A DNA stretch of 64,000 nt from Candidatus Kosakonia sp. 282A-S69 (GTDB lineage: Bacteria; Pseudomonadota; Gammaproteobacteria; Enterobacterales; Enterobacteriaceae). The notes under the pieces were generated by a model that made no database searches, had not been told where the DNA came from, and saw only the letters and a program-made list of their open reading frames with translations. Positions 36,894 through 46,841 of this stretch are shown piece by piece; position 1 is the stretch's first letter; every line of letters starts with the position of its first letter. The stretch is from assembly GCF_029433855.1 (NCBI RefSeq), contig NZ_JAROAU010000003.1, forward strand, positions 1,050,729 to 1,114,728, in the 5' to 3' direction. The position numbers and the translations under genes are program-made.

Positions 36894-39061
36894 TGACAGA
36901 GAAAACACACCATTCGCATTCTGCTACGTCGGCAGTGGGCAATGACGAAATCGATATTGGCCGTTTACTCGGCACAATCATTGAGGCTCGCTGGTGGGTG
37001 CTGGGCATTACCGCGCTATTTGCCCTCGCCGCGCTGGTTTACTGCATGTTTGCCACGCCTATCTATAGCGCCGATGCGCTGGTGCAGATCGAGCAGAATA
37101 CCGGTAGCTCGCTGGTGCAGGATATTAACAGTGCGCTGAGTAACAAGCCTCCGGCGTCGGAAGCGGAAATTCAGCTTATTCAGTCCCGTCTGGTACTGGG
37201 TAAAACCGTTGACGATCTCGACCTCGACATCTCAGTGGTGAAAAACACCTTCCCGCTGTTTGGCGCAGGCTGGGATCGCCTGATGGGGCGGCAGAATGAG
37301 ACCGTTAAGGTCACCTCGTTCGAACTGCCGAAAGGGTGGGCAGAGCAGACCTTTACCCTAAAAGTGCTCAGCCCGAAAACCTATCTGCTGAGCAGCGATG
37401 GCGGATTTGAAGCGCGCGGTGAAGTGGGCAAGCCGTTGAGCAAAGAGGGCGTCACCATGATGGTGAGCGCGATCCAGGCCTCTGATGACAGCGAGTTTAC
37501 TGTCACCAAGTTCTCGACCCTCGGCATGATCAACAATCTGCAAAACAACCTGACGGTTGTGGAGAACGGTAAAGACACCGGCGTGCTGAGCCTCAGCTAC
37601 ACCGGCGAAGATCGCGATCAGATCCGCGCCATTCTCAACAGCATCACCCGCAACTACCTTGAGCAGAATATTGAGCGCAAATCAGAAGAAGCGGCGAAGA
37701 GCCTCATCTTCCTTGATAAGCAACTGCCGGAAGTGCGTCACAACCTCGACGTCGCGGAGGATAAGCTCAACGCCTATCGTCAGACGAAAGACTCCGTCGA
37801 CCTGCCGCTTGAAGCTAAATCGGTGCTCGACTCTGTGGTCAACATCGATGCGCAGTTGAACGAACTGACCTTCAAAGAGGCGGAGATCTCCAAGCTCTAT
37901 ACCAAAGCGCACCCGGCGTACCGCACGCTGCTGGAGAAACGTCAGGCGCTGGAAGATGAGAAAACCAGGCTTAATAAACGCATTACGGCCATGCCGCAGA
38001 CGCAGCAGGAAATTGTGCGTCTGACCCGCGATGTTGAATCTGGTCAGCAGGTCTATATGCAGCTGCTGAATAAACAGCAGGAGCTGCGTATCACCCAGGC
38101 GAGCACCGTGGGCGATGTGCGTATCGTTGACCCGGCAATCACCCAGCCTGGCGTGCTGAAGCCGAAAAAAGCGCTGATTATTCTCGGCAGCATTATTTTC
38201 GGCCTGATTATCTCCGTCGTTGGCGTGCTGCTGCGTTCCCTCTTCAACCGCGGTATCGAAAGCCCGCAGGTGCTGGAAGAGCACGGAATCAGCGTTTATG
38301 CCAGCATCCCGCTCTCCGAGTGGCAGAAGGAGCGTGACAACGCGCAAACTGCGAAAGGCGCACGCCGCTTCAAGCAGAGCCAGCTGCTGGCGGTGGGTAA
38401 CCCGACCGATCTGGCGATTGAAGCGGTTCGCAGCCTGCGTACCAGTCTCCACTTCGCCATGATGCAGGCCAACAACAATGTGTTGATGATGACCGGGGTC
38501 AGCCCCTCCATCGGTAAAACCTTTGTCTGCGCCAACCTCGCGGCGGTCATCAGCCAGACCAACAAGCGCGTGCTGCTGATCGACTGCGATATGCGTAAAG
38601 GCTACACCCACGAACTGCTGGGTACCGACAATATCAATGGTTTGTCAGATGTGCTGGCAGGGAAGGGCACCATCGAGAGCTGCGCGAAGCCGACCTCGAT
38701 CCGTAACTTCGATCTGGTTCCGCGCGGTCAGGTGCCACCTAACCCCTCTGAGCTGCTGATGAGCGAACGCTTCACCCAGATGGTTGAGTGGGCAAGCAAA
38801 AACTACGATCTGGTGCTGATTGATACCCCACCAATCCTCGCGGTGACCGATGCGGCCGTTGTTGGTCGTCATGCGGGTACCACGCTGATGGTGGCGCGTT
38901 ACGCGGTCAACACCCTGAAAGAGATCCAGACCAGCCTGAGCCGCTTCGAGCAGAACGGCATCCAGGTGAAAGGCGTCATCCTGAACTCTATCTTCCGCCG
39001 TGCAACCGGCTACCAGGATTACGGCTACTACGAGTACGAATACAAGTCCGACTCGAAATAA
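36893..39061 (+). CDS. wzc: Tyrosine autokinase Wzc
   Basis: A 722-residue polysaccharide co-polymerase and BY-kinase. A Wzz-type domain with two membrane helices (about 32-52 and 425-447) flanks a periplasmic coiled region. The cytoplasmic kinase carries Walker A GVSPSIGKTFVCANLA near residue 535, Walker A' VLLIDCDMRKGY and Walker B LVLIDTPPILAVTDA. The C-terminus is the tyrosine cluster GYQDYGYYEYEYKSDSK, substrate of autophosphorylation. The ATG at 36893 gives MTEKTHHSHS, similar to E. coli; upstream Met codons lie in wzb. Confidence 0.97.
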   Translation: MTEKTHHSHSATSAVGNDEIDIGRLLGTIIEARWWVLGITALFALAALVYCMFATPIYSADALVQIEQNTGSSLVQDINSALSNKPPASEAEIQLIQSRLVLGKTVDDLDLDISVVKNTFPLFGAGWDRLMGRQNETVKVTSFELPKGWAEQTFTLKVLSPKTYLLSSDGGFEARGEVGKPLSKEGVTMMVSAIQASDDSEFTVTKFSTLGMINNLQNNLTVVENGKDTGVLSLSYTGEDRDQIRAILNSITRNYLEQNIERKSEEAAKSLIFLDKQLPEVRHNLDVAEDKLNAYRQTKDSVDLPLEAKSVLDSVVNIDAQLNELTFKEAEISKLYTKAHPAYRTLLEKRQALEDEKTRLNKRITAMPQTQQEIVRLTRDVESGQQVYMQLLNKQQELRITQASTVGDVRIVDPAITQPGVLKPKKALIILGSIIFGLIISVVGVLLRSLFNRGIESPQVLEEHGISVYASIPLSEWQKERDNAQTAKGARRFKQSQLLAVGNPTDLAIEAVRSLRTSLHFAMMQANNNVLMMTGVSPSIGKTFVCANLAAVISQTNKRVLLIDCDMRKGYTHELLGTDNINGLSDVLAGKGTIESCAKPTSIRNFDLVPRGQVPPNPSELLMSERFTQMVEWASKNYDLVLIDTPPILAVTDAAVVGRHAGTTLMVARYAVNTLKEIQTSLSRFEQNGIQVKGVILNSIFRRATGYQDYGYYEYEYKSDSK

Positions 39062-39093
39062 CAAGACTTATACCTCTACCCTCAGCGTGCTTT

Positions 39094-39119
39094 GCCCTTC
39101 CCCTTAACAGGGGGAGGGC
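39094..39119 (+). terminator. Intercistronic hairpin between wzc and wcaA
   Basis: GCCCTTCCCC (39094-39103) pairs with GGGGGAGGGC (39110-39119), one T-G pair, loop TTAACA. It has no U-tail. A stem-loop at this place in E. coli has been taken as an attenuator that makes export genes more abundant than the transferase genes. Confidence 0.7.
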
Positions 39120-39167
39120 GTAAGCGAGGGCGAAAAGCGGCATGTGGAACGCATTAGGGATCGCATC

Positions 39168-40013
39168 ATGAGCACAACAGCAAACCCATTAATTTCAATT
39201 TATATGCCTACCTGGAACCGTCAGCAGCTGGCCATCCGCGCCATTAAATCGGTGCTGCGCCAGGATTACCCGCACTGGGAAATGATCATCGTTGATGACT
39301 GCTCCGCGTCGTTCGATCAGCTGCAGCAGTTTGTTGACGAACTGGGCGACCCGCGCGTTAGCTATACGCGCAACGACTTCAACTCCGGTGCCTGCGCCGT
39401 GCGCAACCAGGCCATCCTGCAGGCGCGCGGGCAATACATTACCGGTATCGATGACGATGACGAGTGGACGCCAAACCGCTTATCGGTTTTCCTCGCCCAT
39501 AAGCATCTGCTCAACACCCGCGCCTTCCTCTACGCCAATGATTATGTGTGCCAGGGTGAGGTCTACGCGCAGCCCGCCAGCCTGCCGCTCTACCCGAAAT
39601 CACCGTTCTCCCGCAAGCTCTTCTACAAACGCAATATCGTCGGCAATCAGGTCTTTACCTGGGCGTGGCGTTTTAAAGAGTCGCTGTTTGATACCCAGCT
39701 GAAAGCCGCACAGGATTACGACATCTTCCTGCGCATGGTCACCGAATATGGCGAGCCATTCAAAATTGAGGAGGCGACGCAGATCCTGCATATCAACCAC
39801 GGCGAGATGCAGATCACCTCTTCACCGAAGAAGTTCTCCGGCTACTTCCACTTCTATCGCAAGCACAAGGATAAGTTCGACCGTGCCAGCAAGAAGTATC
39901 AACTCTTCACCCTCTACCAGATCCGTAATAAGCGGATGAACTGGCGCACGCTGTTGACGCTCTTTTCGGTGCGCAACGGTAAACGTCTGGCTGATGGGCT
40001 GCGGGGTAAATAA
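39168..40013 (+). CDS. wcaA: Colanic acid glycosyltransferase WcaA
   Basis: GT-A fold family 2 glycosyltransferase of 281 residues, acting on the cytoplasmic face in repeat-unit assembly. It shows the nucleotide-sugar site ISIYMPTWNRQQLAIRAIKS, VDDCS near residue 40 and the metal-binding ITGIDDDDEWTP around residue 95. The ATG at 39168 with AGGGA seven bases upstream is chosen over an open extension to 39144. Its exact donor and acceptor are not firmly assigned. Its stop overlaps the wcaB start (TAATG). Confidence 0.95.
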   Translation: MSTTANPLISIYMPTWNRQQLAIRAIKSVLRQDYPHWEMIIVDDCSASFDQLQQFVDELGDPRVSYTRNDFNSGACAVRNQAILQARGQYITGIDDDDEWTPNRLSVFLAHKHLLNTRAFLYANDYVCQGEVYAQPASLPLYPKSPFSRKLFYKRNIVGNQVFTWAWRFKESLFDTQLKAAQDYDIFLRMVTEYGEPFKIEEATQILHINHGEMQITSSPKKFSGYFHFYRKHKDKFDRASKKYQLFTLYQIRNKRMNWRTLLTLFSVRNGKRLADGLRGK

Positions 40014-40504
40014 TGCGACTGGAAGATTTTCGCGCAAACCACTGGAATTTGCGCCCCTGCTGCATGGTTGCAGCCTACCGTATCGCGCACTTCTGCTCGG
40101 TGTGGCGCAAGAAGCATGTGATTAACAACATCTGGGCCGCGCCGGTCATTCTGCTCTACCGCTTCATAACGGAATGTCTGTTTGGCTATGAGATTCAGGC
40201 GGCGGCGACGATCGGCCGGCGTTTCACCATTCACCATGGCTATGCGGTGGTGATTAATAAAAATGTCGTAGCGGGTGATGATTTTACCATTCGCCATGGT
40301 GTGACCATCGGTAACCGCGGCGCGGACAGCCTGGCCTGCCCGGTCATTGGCAACGGCGTTGAGCTGGGGGCGAATGTGGTGATGATTGGCGATATTACCA
40401 TTGGCAATAATGTCACCATCGGCGCAGGCAGCGTGGTGCTGGACAGTGTGCCGGACAACGCGCTGGTGGTGGGTGAAAAAGCGCGCGTGAAGGTGATTAA
40501 ATGA
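40013..40504 (+). CDS. wcaB: Colanic acid acetyltransferase WcaB
   Basis: A 163-residue left-handed beta-helix acyltransferase of the serine-acetyltransferase-like group. Hexapeptide repeats dominate residues 65-150 (GYAVVINKNVVAGDDFTIRH; MIGDITIGNNVTIGAGSVVL), with the candidate catalytic His in RFTIHHGYA. It is thought to O-acetylate a sugar of the colanic acid repeat. It overlaps wcaA by one base and wcaC by four. Confidence 0.95.
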   Translation: MRLEDFRANHWNLRPCCMVAAYRIAHFCSVWRKKHVINNIWAAPVILLYRFITECLFGYEIQAAATIGRRFTIHHGYAVVINKNVVAGDDFTIRHGVTIGNRGADSLACPVIGNGVELGANVVMIGDITIGNNVTIGAGSVVLDSVPDNALVVGEKARVKVIK

Positions 40505-41718
40505 ATATTTTGCAGTTTAACGTACGCCTCGCAGAGGGCGGTGCTGCAGGTGTTGCGCTGGATCTCCACCAGCGAGCGCTGCAGCAGGGTTATCAGTCGC
40601 GCTTTATTTATGGCTACGGTAAAGGGGGTAAAAAAAGTGTCAGCCATGACAACTACCAGAACGTCTATAAACAGACGCCGCGTCTGACCTCGATTGCCAA
40701 CCTGGCGCTGTTCCGCCTCTTTAACCGCGATGTTTTCGGTAATCTTAATAATCTTTATCGCAACGTTACCCGCAGCGAAGGGCCGCTGGTGCTCCATTTT
40801 CATGTGATGCACAGCTACTGGCTCAACCTTGAGGATCTGGTGGCGTTCTGCCAGCGCGTGAAAGCGCACAAACCGGACGTCACCTTCGTCTGGACGCTGC
40901 ACGACCACTGGAGTGTCACCGGCCGCTGTGCTTTTACCGACGGCTGCGAAGGGTGGAAGACCCACTGTCAGAAGTGCCCGACGCTGAGCAACTATCCGCC
41001 CGTTAAAATCGATCGCGCGCATCAGTTAGTGGGGCGTAAGCGCCAGCTGTTTAATACCATGCTCTCACTGGGCTGCCAGTTTATCTCCCCGAGCCAGCAT
41101 GTGGCTGATGCCTTTAACAGCCTCTATGGCGCTGGTCGTTGCCAGATTATTAACAACGGTATCGATGTAGCGACAGAAGAGATCCTCGCCCAGCTTGCGC
41201 CGGTAAAAGTGACGCAGGGTAAACCGAAGATCGCTATCGTCGCCCACGACTTACGCTACGACGGGAAAACCAATCAGCAACTGGTGCGCGACATCATGGC
41301 TCTTGAGGATCGCGTCGAGCTGCACACCTTCGGTAAATTCTCCCCCTTTGAGGGGCCGCAGGTGGTCAACCACGGCTTTCTTACCGATAAGCGTAAATTG
41401 ATGAGCGAACTCAATGAGATGGATGCACTGGTCTTTAGTTCGCGCGTCGACAACTACCCGCTGATCCTCTGTGAAGCGCTCTCCATCGGGGTGCCGGTGA
41501 TCGCTACCCACAGCGATGCGGCGCGCGAAGTGCTGCAAAAGTCGGGCGGAAAAACCTTCAGTGAAGAGGAGGTGCTGCAACTGGTGCAGTGCCATAAAGC
41601 AGAAATCGCCCAGGCGGTGTTTGGCGAGAGCCTCGACGCGTTTCGCGCGCGAAGCCGCCAGGCCTATAGCGGTCATCAGATGCTGGAGGAGTATGTCTCG
41701 TTCTATCAGAGTCTGTAG
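40501..41718 (+). CDS. wcaC: Colanic acid glycosyltransferase WcaC
   Basis: A 405-residue GT-B (family 4) glycosyltransferase. The N-terminal acceptor domain starts MNILQFNVRLAEGGAAGVAL. The C-terminal donor domain contains DNYPLILCEALSIGVPVIAT, the EX7E-type donor-sugar motif region near residues 320-340. A cysteine cluster (CAFTDGCEGWKTHCQKCP, about residues 142-159) may bind a metal or form a structural knot. In E. coli it acts in building the colanic acid repeat; proposed donor sugars include galactose. Confidence 0.95.
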   Translation: MNILQFNVRLAEGGAAGVALDLHQRALQQGYQSRFIYGYGKGGKKSVSHDNYQNVYKQTPRLTSIANLALFRLFNRDVFGNLNNLYRNVTRSEGPLVLHFHVMHSYWLNLEDLVAFCQRVKAHKPDVTFVWTLHDHWSVTGRCAFTDGCEGWKTHCQKCPTLSNYPPVKIDRAHQLVGRKRQLFNTMLSLGCQFISPSQHVADAFNSLYGAGRCQIINNGIDVATEEILAQLAPVKVTQGKPKIAIVAHDLRYDGKTNQQLVRDIMALEDRVELHTFGKFSPFEGPQVVNHGFLTDKRKLMSELNEMDALVFSSRVDNYPLILCEALSIGVPVIATHSDAAREVLQKSGGKTFSEEEVLQLVQCHKAEIAQAVFGESLDAFRARSRQAYSGHQMLEEYVSFYQSL

Positions 41719-42913
41719 CTATCTGCTGCTGCCGTTGATCTACCTGCTGGTCAACGTGAAATTATTCCAGCTCGGTGAGAGCTTCCCGATCACGATTGTG
41801 ACTTTTTTACCGGTGCTGCTGCTGCTCTACGTTGAGCGCATCAACCTGAAAAAATTGATGTTAGCGCTGATGCTTGGTGCAGGATTAACGCTCTTCAACT
41901 TTATTTTCGGTAAGTCGCTGGATGCCAGCAAATATGTCACGTCAACAATGCTGTTTGTCTACATCGTGATCATTATTGGCATGGTATGGAGTATTCGCTT
42001 CAAAACGATATCGCCGCATAACTATCGCAAGATTTTGAGATTTTTCTACATGGTGGTGGCGTTAATAGTCACGCTCGCCGCAATGGAGATGGCTCAGATC
42101 ATTCTTACTGGCGGCAGTAGTTTGATGGAAATAATTTCGAAATATCTTATTTACAGTAACAGTTACGTGCTGAATTTTATCAAGTTCGGCGGTAAGCGAA
42201 CCACGGCACTCTATTTCGAACCGGCATTCTTCGCTCTGGCGTTAATCTCAATTTGGCTCAGCATCAAACAGTTTGGTATCAAAACTCCGAAAACCGATGC
42301 TATGATTCTGGCAGGGATAGTACTCTCAGGCTCATTCTCCGGGGTAATGACATTTATCATGTTCTACCTGCTGGAGTGGGCGTTTCAGTATCTCAATAAA
42401 GAGGCGATTCAAAAGAAATTACCGCTGGCAATTATTTCACTTGCGGTGTTTGTCGTGGGCCTCGTATTTGCTTTTCCTTATATTGCGACGCGTATTGGCG
42501 ATTTGGGAACGGAAGGATCCTCCTCTTATTACCGAATTATCGGTCCGCTTGTGATGGTTGGATATTCGCTGACCAATATTGATGGCGTAGTAAGATTCGG
42601 CTCACTTTATGAATATGTCGCATCATTCGGAATCTTTAACGGTGCAGACGTCGGGAAAACAATAGACAATGGGTTGTATCTGCTGATCATATATTTTTCA
42701 TGGTTGGCGGTAATACTGACCGGATGGTACATGTTTAAAGTCGCTAAAATGACGATGAATGCTTTTGGCAACAATCAGAATTTTCGCGTTCAACTTTTCT
42801 TGTTTACCCCGATCTCGTTGTTCTTTACGGGGTCAATTTTTAGTCCGGAATATGCATTTTTAATTGTTTGTCCGTTTATTCTGCGTAAAGCGTTGAATAT
42901 TGTAAGTTCATGA
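41693..42913 (+). CDS. wcaD: Colanic acid polymerase WcaD
   Basis: A 406-residue multi-spanning inner-membrane protein, the Wzy-type polymerase that joins lipid-linked repeats on the periplasmic side. About ten to twelve hydrophobic helices are visible, and the strongly conserved loop [20 protein letters not shown] lies near residue 165. The start ATG at 41693 yields [20 protein letters not shown], close to E. coli WcaD, and overlaps wcaC by 26 bases. GC content drops here relative to its neighbours, usual for Wzy-type genes. Confidence 0.95.
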   Translation: MSRSIRVCSYLLLPLIYLLVNVKLFQLGESFPITIVTFLPVLLLLYVERINLKKLMLALMLGAGLTLFNFIFGKSLDASKYVTSTMLFVYIVIIIGMVWSIRFKTISPHNYRKILRFFYMVVALIVTLAAMEMAQIILTGGSSLMEIISKYLIYSNSYVLNFIKFGGKRTTALYFEPAFFALALISIWLSIKQFGIKTPKTDAMILAGIVLSGSFSGVMTFIMFYLLEWAFQYLNKEAIQKKLPLAIISLAVFVVGLVFAFPYIATRIGDLGTEGSSSYYRIIGPLVMVGYSLTNIDGVVRFGSLYEYVASFGIFNGADVGKTIDNGLYLLIIYFSWLAVILTGWYMFKVAKMTMNAFGNNQNFRVQLFLFTPISLFFTGSIFSPEYAFLIVCPFILRKALNIVSS

Positions 42914-42926
42914 GAAGGTGGGTCAC

Positions 42927-43673
42927 ATGCTGCTTAGTGTTATTACTGTCGCGTTTCGCAATTATGAAGGTGTGAAGAAGACCTGGCAGTCGCTGGCTCA
43001 CCTGGCGAAAGCACAAGATATCGAGTTCGAGTGGATCGTGGTTGACGGCGGTTCGCAGGACGGTACTGAGGATTTTCTGAAAAGCCTCAACGGCCAATAT
43101 AATTTACGTTTCATAAGCGAACGCGATAAAGGTATTTACGATGCCATGAATAAAGGCATCGATATGGCCTCCGGGCGCTTTGCGATATTTCTTAATTCTG
43201 GCGATATTTTCCATGAAGAAATTGTCGACGTTGTACGCCAGTTAAGCGAAGCGAAAGAGACCGCCATGTATATCGGCGATGCGCTGCTTGATTTCGGCGA
43301 CGGTAACAAGCTGCGCCGCAATGCGAAAAGCGGCTGGTATATTTATCACAGCCTGCCGGCCAGTCATCAGGCCATCTTTTTCCCGGTGCACGGGTTAAAA
43401 ACGTACCCCTACGATCTGCAATTTAAAGTCTCATCCGATTACGCGTTAGCGGCCAGAATGTATAAAGCGGGCTTTCCGTTTAAGCGTCTGAAAGGGCTGG
43501 TATCTGAATTTTCGATGGGCGGTGTATCCACTTCTAATAATCTCGAATTATGCCAGGACGCCCGTAAAGTTCAGCGCATGATATTACACGTCCCCGGTTT
43601 CTGGGCAGAATTATCCTATATGTTGCGTTTACGGACGACGGGTAAAGCAAAGGCTTTATATAACAAAGCGTAA
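42927..43673 (+). CDS. wcaE: Colanic acid glycosyltransferase WcaE
   Basis: A 248-residue family 2 (GT-A) transferase: [20 protein letters not shown], the [13 protein letters not shown] loop near residue 38 and the acidic [11 protein letters not shown] around residue 90. The ATG at 42927, nine bases after AGAAGG, is chosen over an in-frame GTG at 42918 that abuts the ribosome site. It transfers one sugar of the colanic acid repeat; E. coli studies implicate it in fucose addition, which I treat as tentative. Confidence 0.95.
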   Translation: MLLSVITVAFRNYEGVKKTWQSLAHLAKAQDIEFEWIVVDGGSQDGTEDFLKSLNGQYNLRFISERDKGIYDAMNKGIDMASGRFAIFLNSGDIFHEEIVDVVRQLSEAKETAMYIGDALLDFGDGNKLRRNAKSGWYIYHSLPASHQAIFFPVHGLKTYPYDLQFKVSSDYALAARMYKAGFPFKRLKGLVSEFSMGGVSTSNNLELCQDARKVQRMILHVPGFWAELSYMLRLRTTGKAKALYNKA

Positions 43674-43695
43674 CGCCCGGACATAAGGAAAGAAT

Positions 43696-44250
43696 ATGCA
43701 AGATTTAAAAGGATTCTCCGTGCCGAAAGGCTTTCGGGGCGGGAATGCTATTAAGGTTCAATTGTGGTGGGCAGTGCAGGCGACACTATTTGCCTGGTCC
43801 CCGCAGGTGCTTTATCGCTGGCGCGCCTTCTTATTACGCCTCTTCGGCGCGAAGGTTGGTAAAGGCGTAGTGATTCGACCATCGGTCAAAATTACCTACC
43901 CATGGAAATTAACCCTGGGTGATTACAGCTGGGTGGGGGATGACGCGGTGTTATATACGCTCGGCGACATCACCATCGGCGCAAATTCTGTGGTGTCACA
44001 GAAGTGTTATTTGTGCACCGGCAGTCACGACTATATGAGCGCGCATTTCGATATTAACGCGACGCCCATCGTGATTGGCGAGAAGTGCTGGCTGGCGACA
44101 GATGTGTTTGTTGCTCCCGGTGTCTCTATCGGCGACGGCACGGTCGTCGGTGCACGTAGCAGTGTTTTTAAATCGCTACCGGCAAATGCGATTTGTCGGG
44201 GCAATCCCGCAGTGGTAACGCGCGAACGCGTTGAAAAGGTAACTCCCTAA
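43696..44250 (+). CDS. wcaF: Colanic acid acetyltransferase WcaF
   Basis: A 184-residue hexapeptide-repeat acetyltransferase, related to WcaB and the maltose/galactoside transacetylases. The catalytic histidine region is CTGSHDYMSAHFD near residue 115, followed by beta-helix turns (GEKCWLATDVFVAPGVSIGD). It is thought to O-acetylate a fucose of the repeat. It lies 22 bases after wcaE and 25 before gmd. Confidence 0.95.
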   Translation: MQDLKGFSVPKGFRGGNAIKVQLWWAVQATLFAWSPQVLYRWRAFLLRLFGAKVGKGVVIRPSVKITYPWKLTLGDYSWVGDDAVLYTLGDITIGANSVVSQKCYLCTGSHDYMSAHFDINATPIVIGEKCWLATDVFVAPGVSIGDGTVVGARSSVFKSLPANAICRGNPAVVTRERVEKVTP

Positions 44251-44275
44251 CAGGGAACATTGAGGAAAATAAATT

Positions 44276-45397
44276 ATGTCTAAAGTCGCTCTCATCACCG
44301 GCGTTACCGGGCAAGATGGCTCTTATCTGGCAGAACTGCTTCTGGAAAAGGGTTACGAAGTTCACGGCATCAAACGCCGCGCTTCCTCTTTCAATACTGA
44401 GCGTGTTGATCACATTTATCAGGATCCGCACACAAGCAACCCGAAATTCCACCTGCATTACGGCGATCTGACCGATACGTCAAACCTGACCCGTATCCTG
44501 CAGGAAGTGCAGCCGGATGAAGTGTACAACCTGGGTGCGATGAGCCACGTTGCGGTCTCCTTCGAATCCCCGGAATACACCGCTGATGTTGACGCCATGG
44601 GTACGCTGCGTCTGCTGGAAGCGATCCGCTTCCTGGGTCTGGAGAAGAAAACCCGTTTCTATCAGGCATCCACCTCTGAGCTGTATGGCCTGGTGCAGGA
44701 AATCCCGCAGAAAGAGACCACGCCGTTCTACCCGCGCTCTCCGTATGCCGTTGCCAAACTGTACGCTTACTGGATCACCGTGAACTACCGTGAATCCTAC
44801 GGCATGTACGCCTGTAACGGCATCCTGTTCAACCACGAATCCCCGCGTCGCGGCGAAACCTTCGTGACCCGTAAAATCACCCGTGCGATCGCCAACATCG
44901 CTCAGGGCCTGGAATCCTGCCTCTACCTCGGCAACATGGACTCTCTGCGTGACTGGGGCCATGCCAAAGACTACGTGAAAATGCAGTGGATGATGCTGCA
45001 GCAGGAGCAGCCGGAAGACTTCGTTATCGCGACAGGTGTGCAGTACTCCGTACGTCAGTTCGTTGAAATGGCTGCCGCTCAGCTGGGCATCAAACTGCGC
45101 TTCGAAGGCACCGGCGTCGAAGAGAAGGGTATCGTTGTTTCCGTAACTGGCCACGATGCGCCGGGCGTGAAACCGGGTGATGTGATTGTTGCCGTTGACC
45201 CGCGTTACTTCCGTCCTGCTGAAGTGGAAACCCTGCTGGGCGACCCGACCAAAGCGCACGAAAAACTGGGCTGGAAACCGGAAACTACCCTGCAGGAGAT
45301 GGTCTCCGAAATGGTGGCAAAAGATCTGGAAGCAGCGAAAAAACACTCACTGCTTAAGGCCCACGGTTACGAGGTTGCCATCGCGCTGGAGTCCTGA
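44276..45397 (+). CDS. gmd: GDP-mannose 4,6-dehydratase Gmd
   Basis: A 373-residue short-chain dehydrogenase-type enzyme that converts GDP-mannose to GDP-4-keto-6-deoxymannose, the committed step to GDP-fucose. The NADP-binding loop is [16 protein letters not shown] at the N-terminus. The catalytic residues lie in [10 protein letters not shown] and in the Tyr-Lys pair of [12 protein letters not shown]. It lies two bases upstream of fcl, which uses its product. Confidence 0.97.
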   Translation: MSKVALITGVTGQDGSYLAELLLEKGYEVHGIKRRASSFNTERVDHIYQDPHTSNPKFHLHYGDLTDTSNLTRILQEVQPDEVYNLGAMSHVAVSFESPEYTADVDAMGTLRLLEAIRFLGLEKKTRFYQASTSELYGLVQEIPQKETTPFYPRSPYAVAKLYAYWITVNYRESYGMYACNGILFNHESPRRGETFVTRKITRAIANIAQGLESCLYLGNMDSLRDWGHAKDYVKMQWMMLQQEQPEDFVIATGVQYSVRQFVEMAAAQLGIKLRFEGTGVEEKGIVVSVTGHDAPGVKPGDVIVAVDPRYFRPAEVETLLGDPTKAHEKLGWKPETTLQEMVSEMVAKDLEAAKKHSLLKAHGYEVAIALES

Positions 45398-45399
45398 GC

Positions 45400-46365
45400 A
45401 TGACCAAACAACGTGTTTTTGTGGCTGGCCATCGCGGGATGGTGGGGTCAGCCATCGTACGACAGCTCGAACAGCGTGCGGATATCGAACTGGTGCTGCG
45501 CTCGCGCGAAGAGCTGAACCTGTTGGATGCCGCGGCGGTGGACGCGTTTTTTGCCAGCGAACGTATTGACCAGGTTTACCTGGCGGCAGCGAAAGTGGGC
45601 GGTATTGTGGCGAACAATACCTACCCGGCGGACTTCATCTACGAAAATATGATGATTGAGAGCAACATCATTCACTCGGCGCACAAGCACGACGTGAACA
45701 AACTGTTGTTCCTCGGTTCGTCCTGCATCTATCCGAAACTGGCGAAGCAGCCGATTGCTGAAAGCGAGCTGCTGCAGGGGACGCTGGAGCCGACGAACGA
45801 GCCCTACGCGATTGCCAAAATCGCCGGGATTAAGCTGTGCGAATCTTATAACCGCCAGTATGACCGCGATTACCGCTCGGTGATGCCGACCAATCTGTAT
45901 GGTCCGCACGACAACTTCCACCCGAGCAACTCGCACGTTATTCCTGCGCTGCTGCGTCGTTTCCACGAAGCGACCCAGGAGAATGCGGCAGACGTGGTGG
46001 TGTGGGGCAGCGGCACGCCGATGCGTGAATTCCTCCATGTGGATGATATGGCAGCGGCCAGCATTCATGTGCAGGAGTTGGCGCGCGAAGTGTGGCAGGA
46101 GAATACCGAACCGATGCTGTCGCATATCAATGTCGGTACCGGCGTTGACTGCACCATTCGCGAACTGGCACAGACGGTTGCAAGCGTTGTGGGCTACAAA
46201 GGCCGCGTGGTGTTTGACGCCACCAAGCCGGACGGCACGCCGCGTAAGCTGCTGGACGTGACCCGTCTGCATCAACTGGGCTGGTATCACGAGATCTCAC
46301 TGGAAGCGGGGCTGGCAAGCACCTACCAGTGGTTCCTTGAAAACCAGCACCGGTTCCGGGGGTAA
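45400..46365 (+). CDS. fcl: GDP-L-fucose synthase Fcl (WcaG)
   Basis: A 321-residue epimerase-reductase that turns GDP-4-keto-6-deoxymannose into GDP-L-fucose using NADPH. Motifs: [20 protein letters not shown] for the cofactor, [20 protein letters not shown] with the catalytic Ser/Cys, and the Tyr-Lys pair in [13 protein letters not shown]. It is two bases after gmd and two before gmm, a tight nucleotide-sugar block. Confidence 0.97.
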   Translation: MTKQRVFVAGHRGMVGSAIVRQLEQRADIELVLRSREELNLLDAAAVDAFFASERIDQVYLAAAKVGGIVANNTYPADFIYENMMIESNIIHSAHKHDVNKLLFLGSSCIYPKLAKQPIAESELLQGTLEPTNEPYAIAKIAGIKLCESYNRQYDRDYRSVMPTNLYGPHDNFHPSNSHVIPALLRRFHEATQENAADVVVWGSGTPMREFLHVDDMAAASIHVQELAREVWQENTEPMLSHINVGTGVDCTIRELAQTVASVVGYKGRVVFDATKPDGTPRKLLDVTRLHQLGWYHEISLEAGLASTYQWFLENQHRFRG

Positions 46366-46367
46366 GC

Positions 46368-46841
46368 ATGTTTTTAAGTCAGGAAGATTTTGCCACGGTG
46401 GTGCGTTCCACCCCGCTGATCTCCATCGATCTCATCGTGGAGAACTCACGCGGCGAGTTTTTACTCGGCAAACGCACTAACCGTCCGGCCCAGGGATACT
46501 GGTTTGTGCCGGGCGGACGCGTGCAAAAGGACGAGCCGCTGGCAGCCGCTTTCGAGCGGCTGACTCAGGCGGAACTGGGACTGCGCCTGCCGATGTCGGC
46601 AGGTGAGTTTTACGGCGTCTGGCAGCACTTCTATGACGATAACTTCTCCGGCCCCGATTTTACGACCCACTACATCGTGCTCGGCTTCCGTCTGCGCGTG
46701 GACGAGGAGACCCTCGCCCTGCCAACGGAGCAGCACGATGATTATCGCTGGGTTTCGCCGGAGGCGTTGATTGCCGACCCGCTGGTGCATGACAACAGCC
46801 GCGCCTATTTCCTCGACGCGCAGGGAGTACCGGGCTTATGA
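46368..46841 (+). CDS. gmm: GDP-mannose mannosyl hydrolase Gmm (WcaH)
   Basis: A 157-residue Nudix-family enzyme that hydrolyses GDP-mannose and GDP-glucose to GDP and sugar by attack at the sugar carbon. The Nudix-like region is [20 protein letters not shown], altered from the standard box as is typical of Gmm, which lacks part of the glutamate set. It may balance the GDP-mannose/GDP-fucose pool. It overlaps wcaI by four bases. The window also holds a second Nudix gene at 32328. Confidence 0.95.
   Translation: MFLSQEDFATVVRSTPLISIDLIVENSRGEFLLGKRTNRPAQGYWFVPGGRVQKDEPLAAAFERLTQAELGLRLPMSAGEFYGVWQHFYDDNFSGPDFTTHYIVLGFRLRVDEETLALPTEQHDDYRWVSPEALIADPLVHDNSRAYFLDAQGVPGL

Noticed and set aside
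46368-46841. Possibility that gmm is a duplicate of the NudK-like gene at 32328
   Set aside because: The two belong to different Nudix subgroups: Gmm has the altered box and a different length, so they are not recent duplicates.
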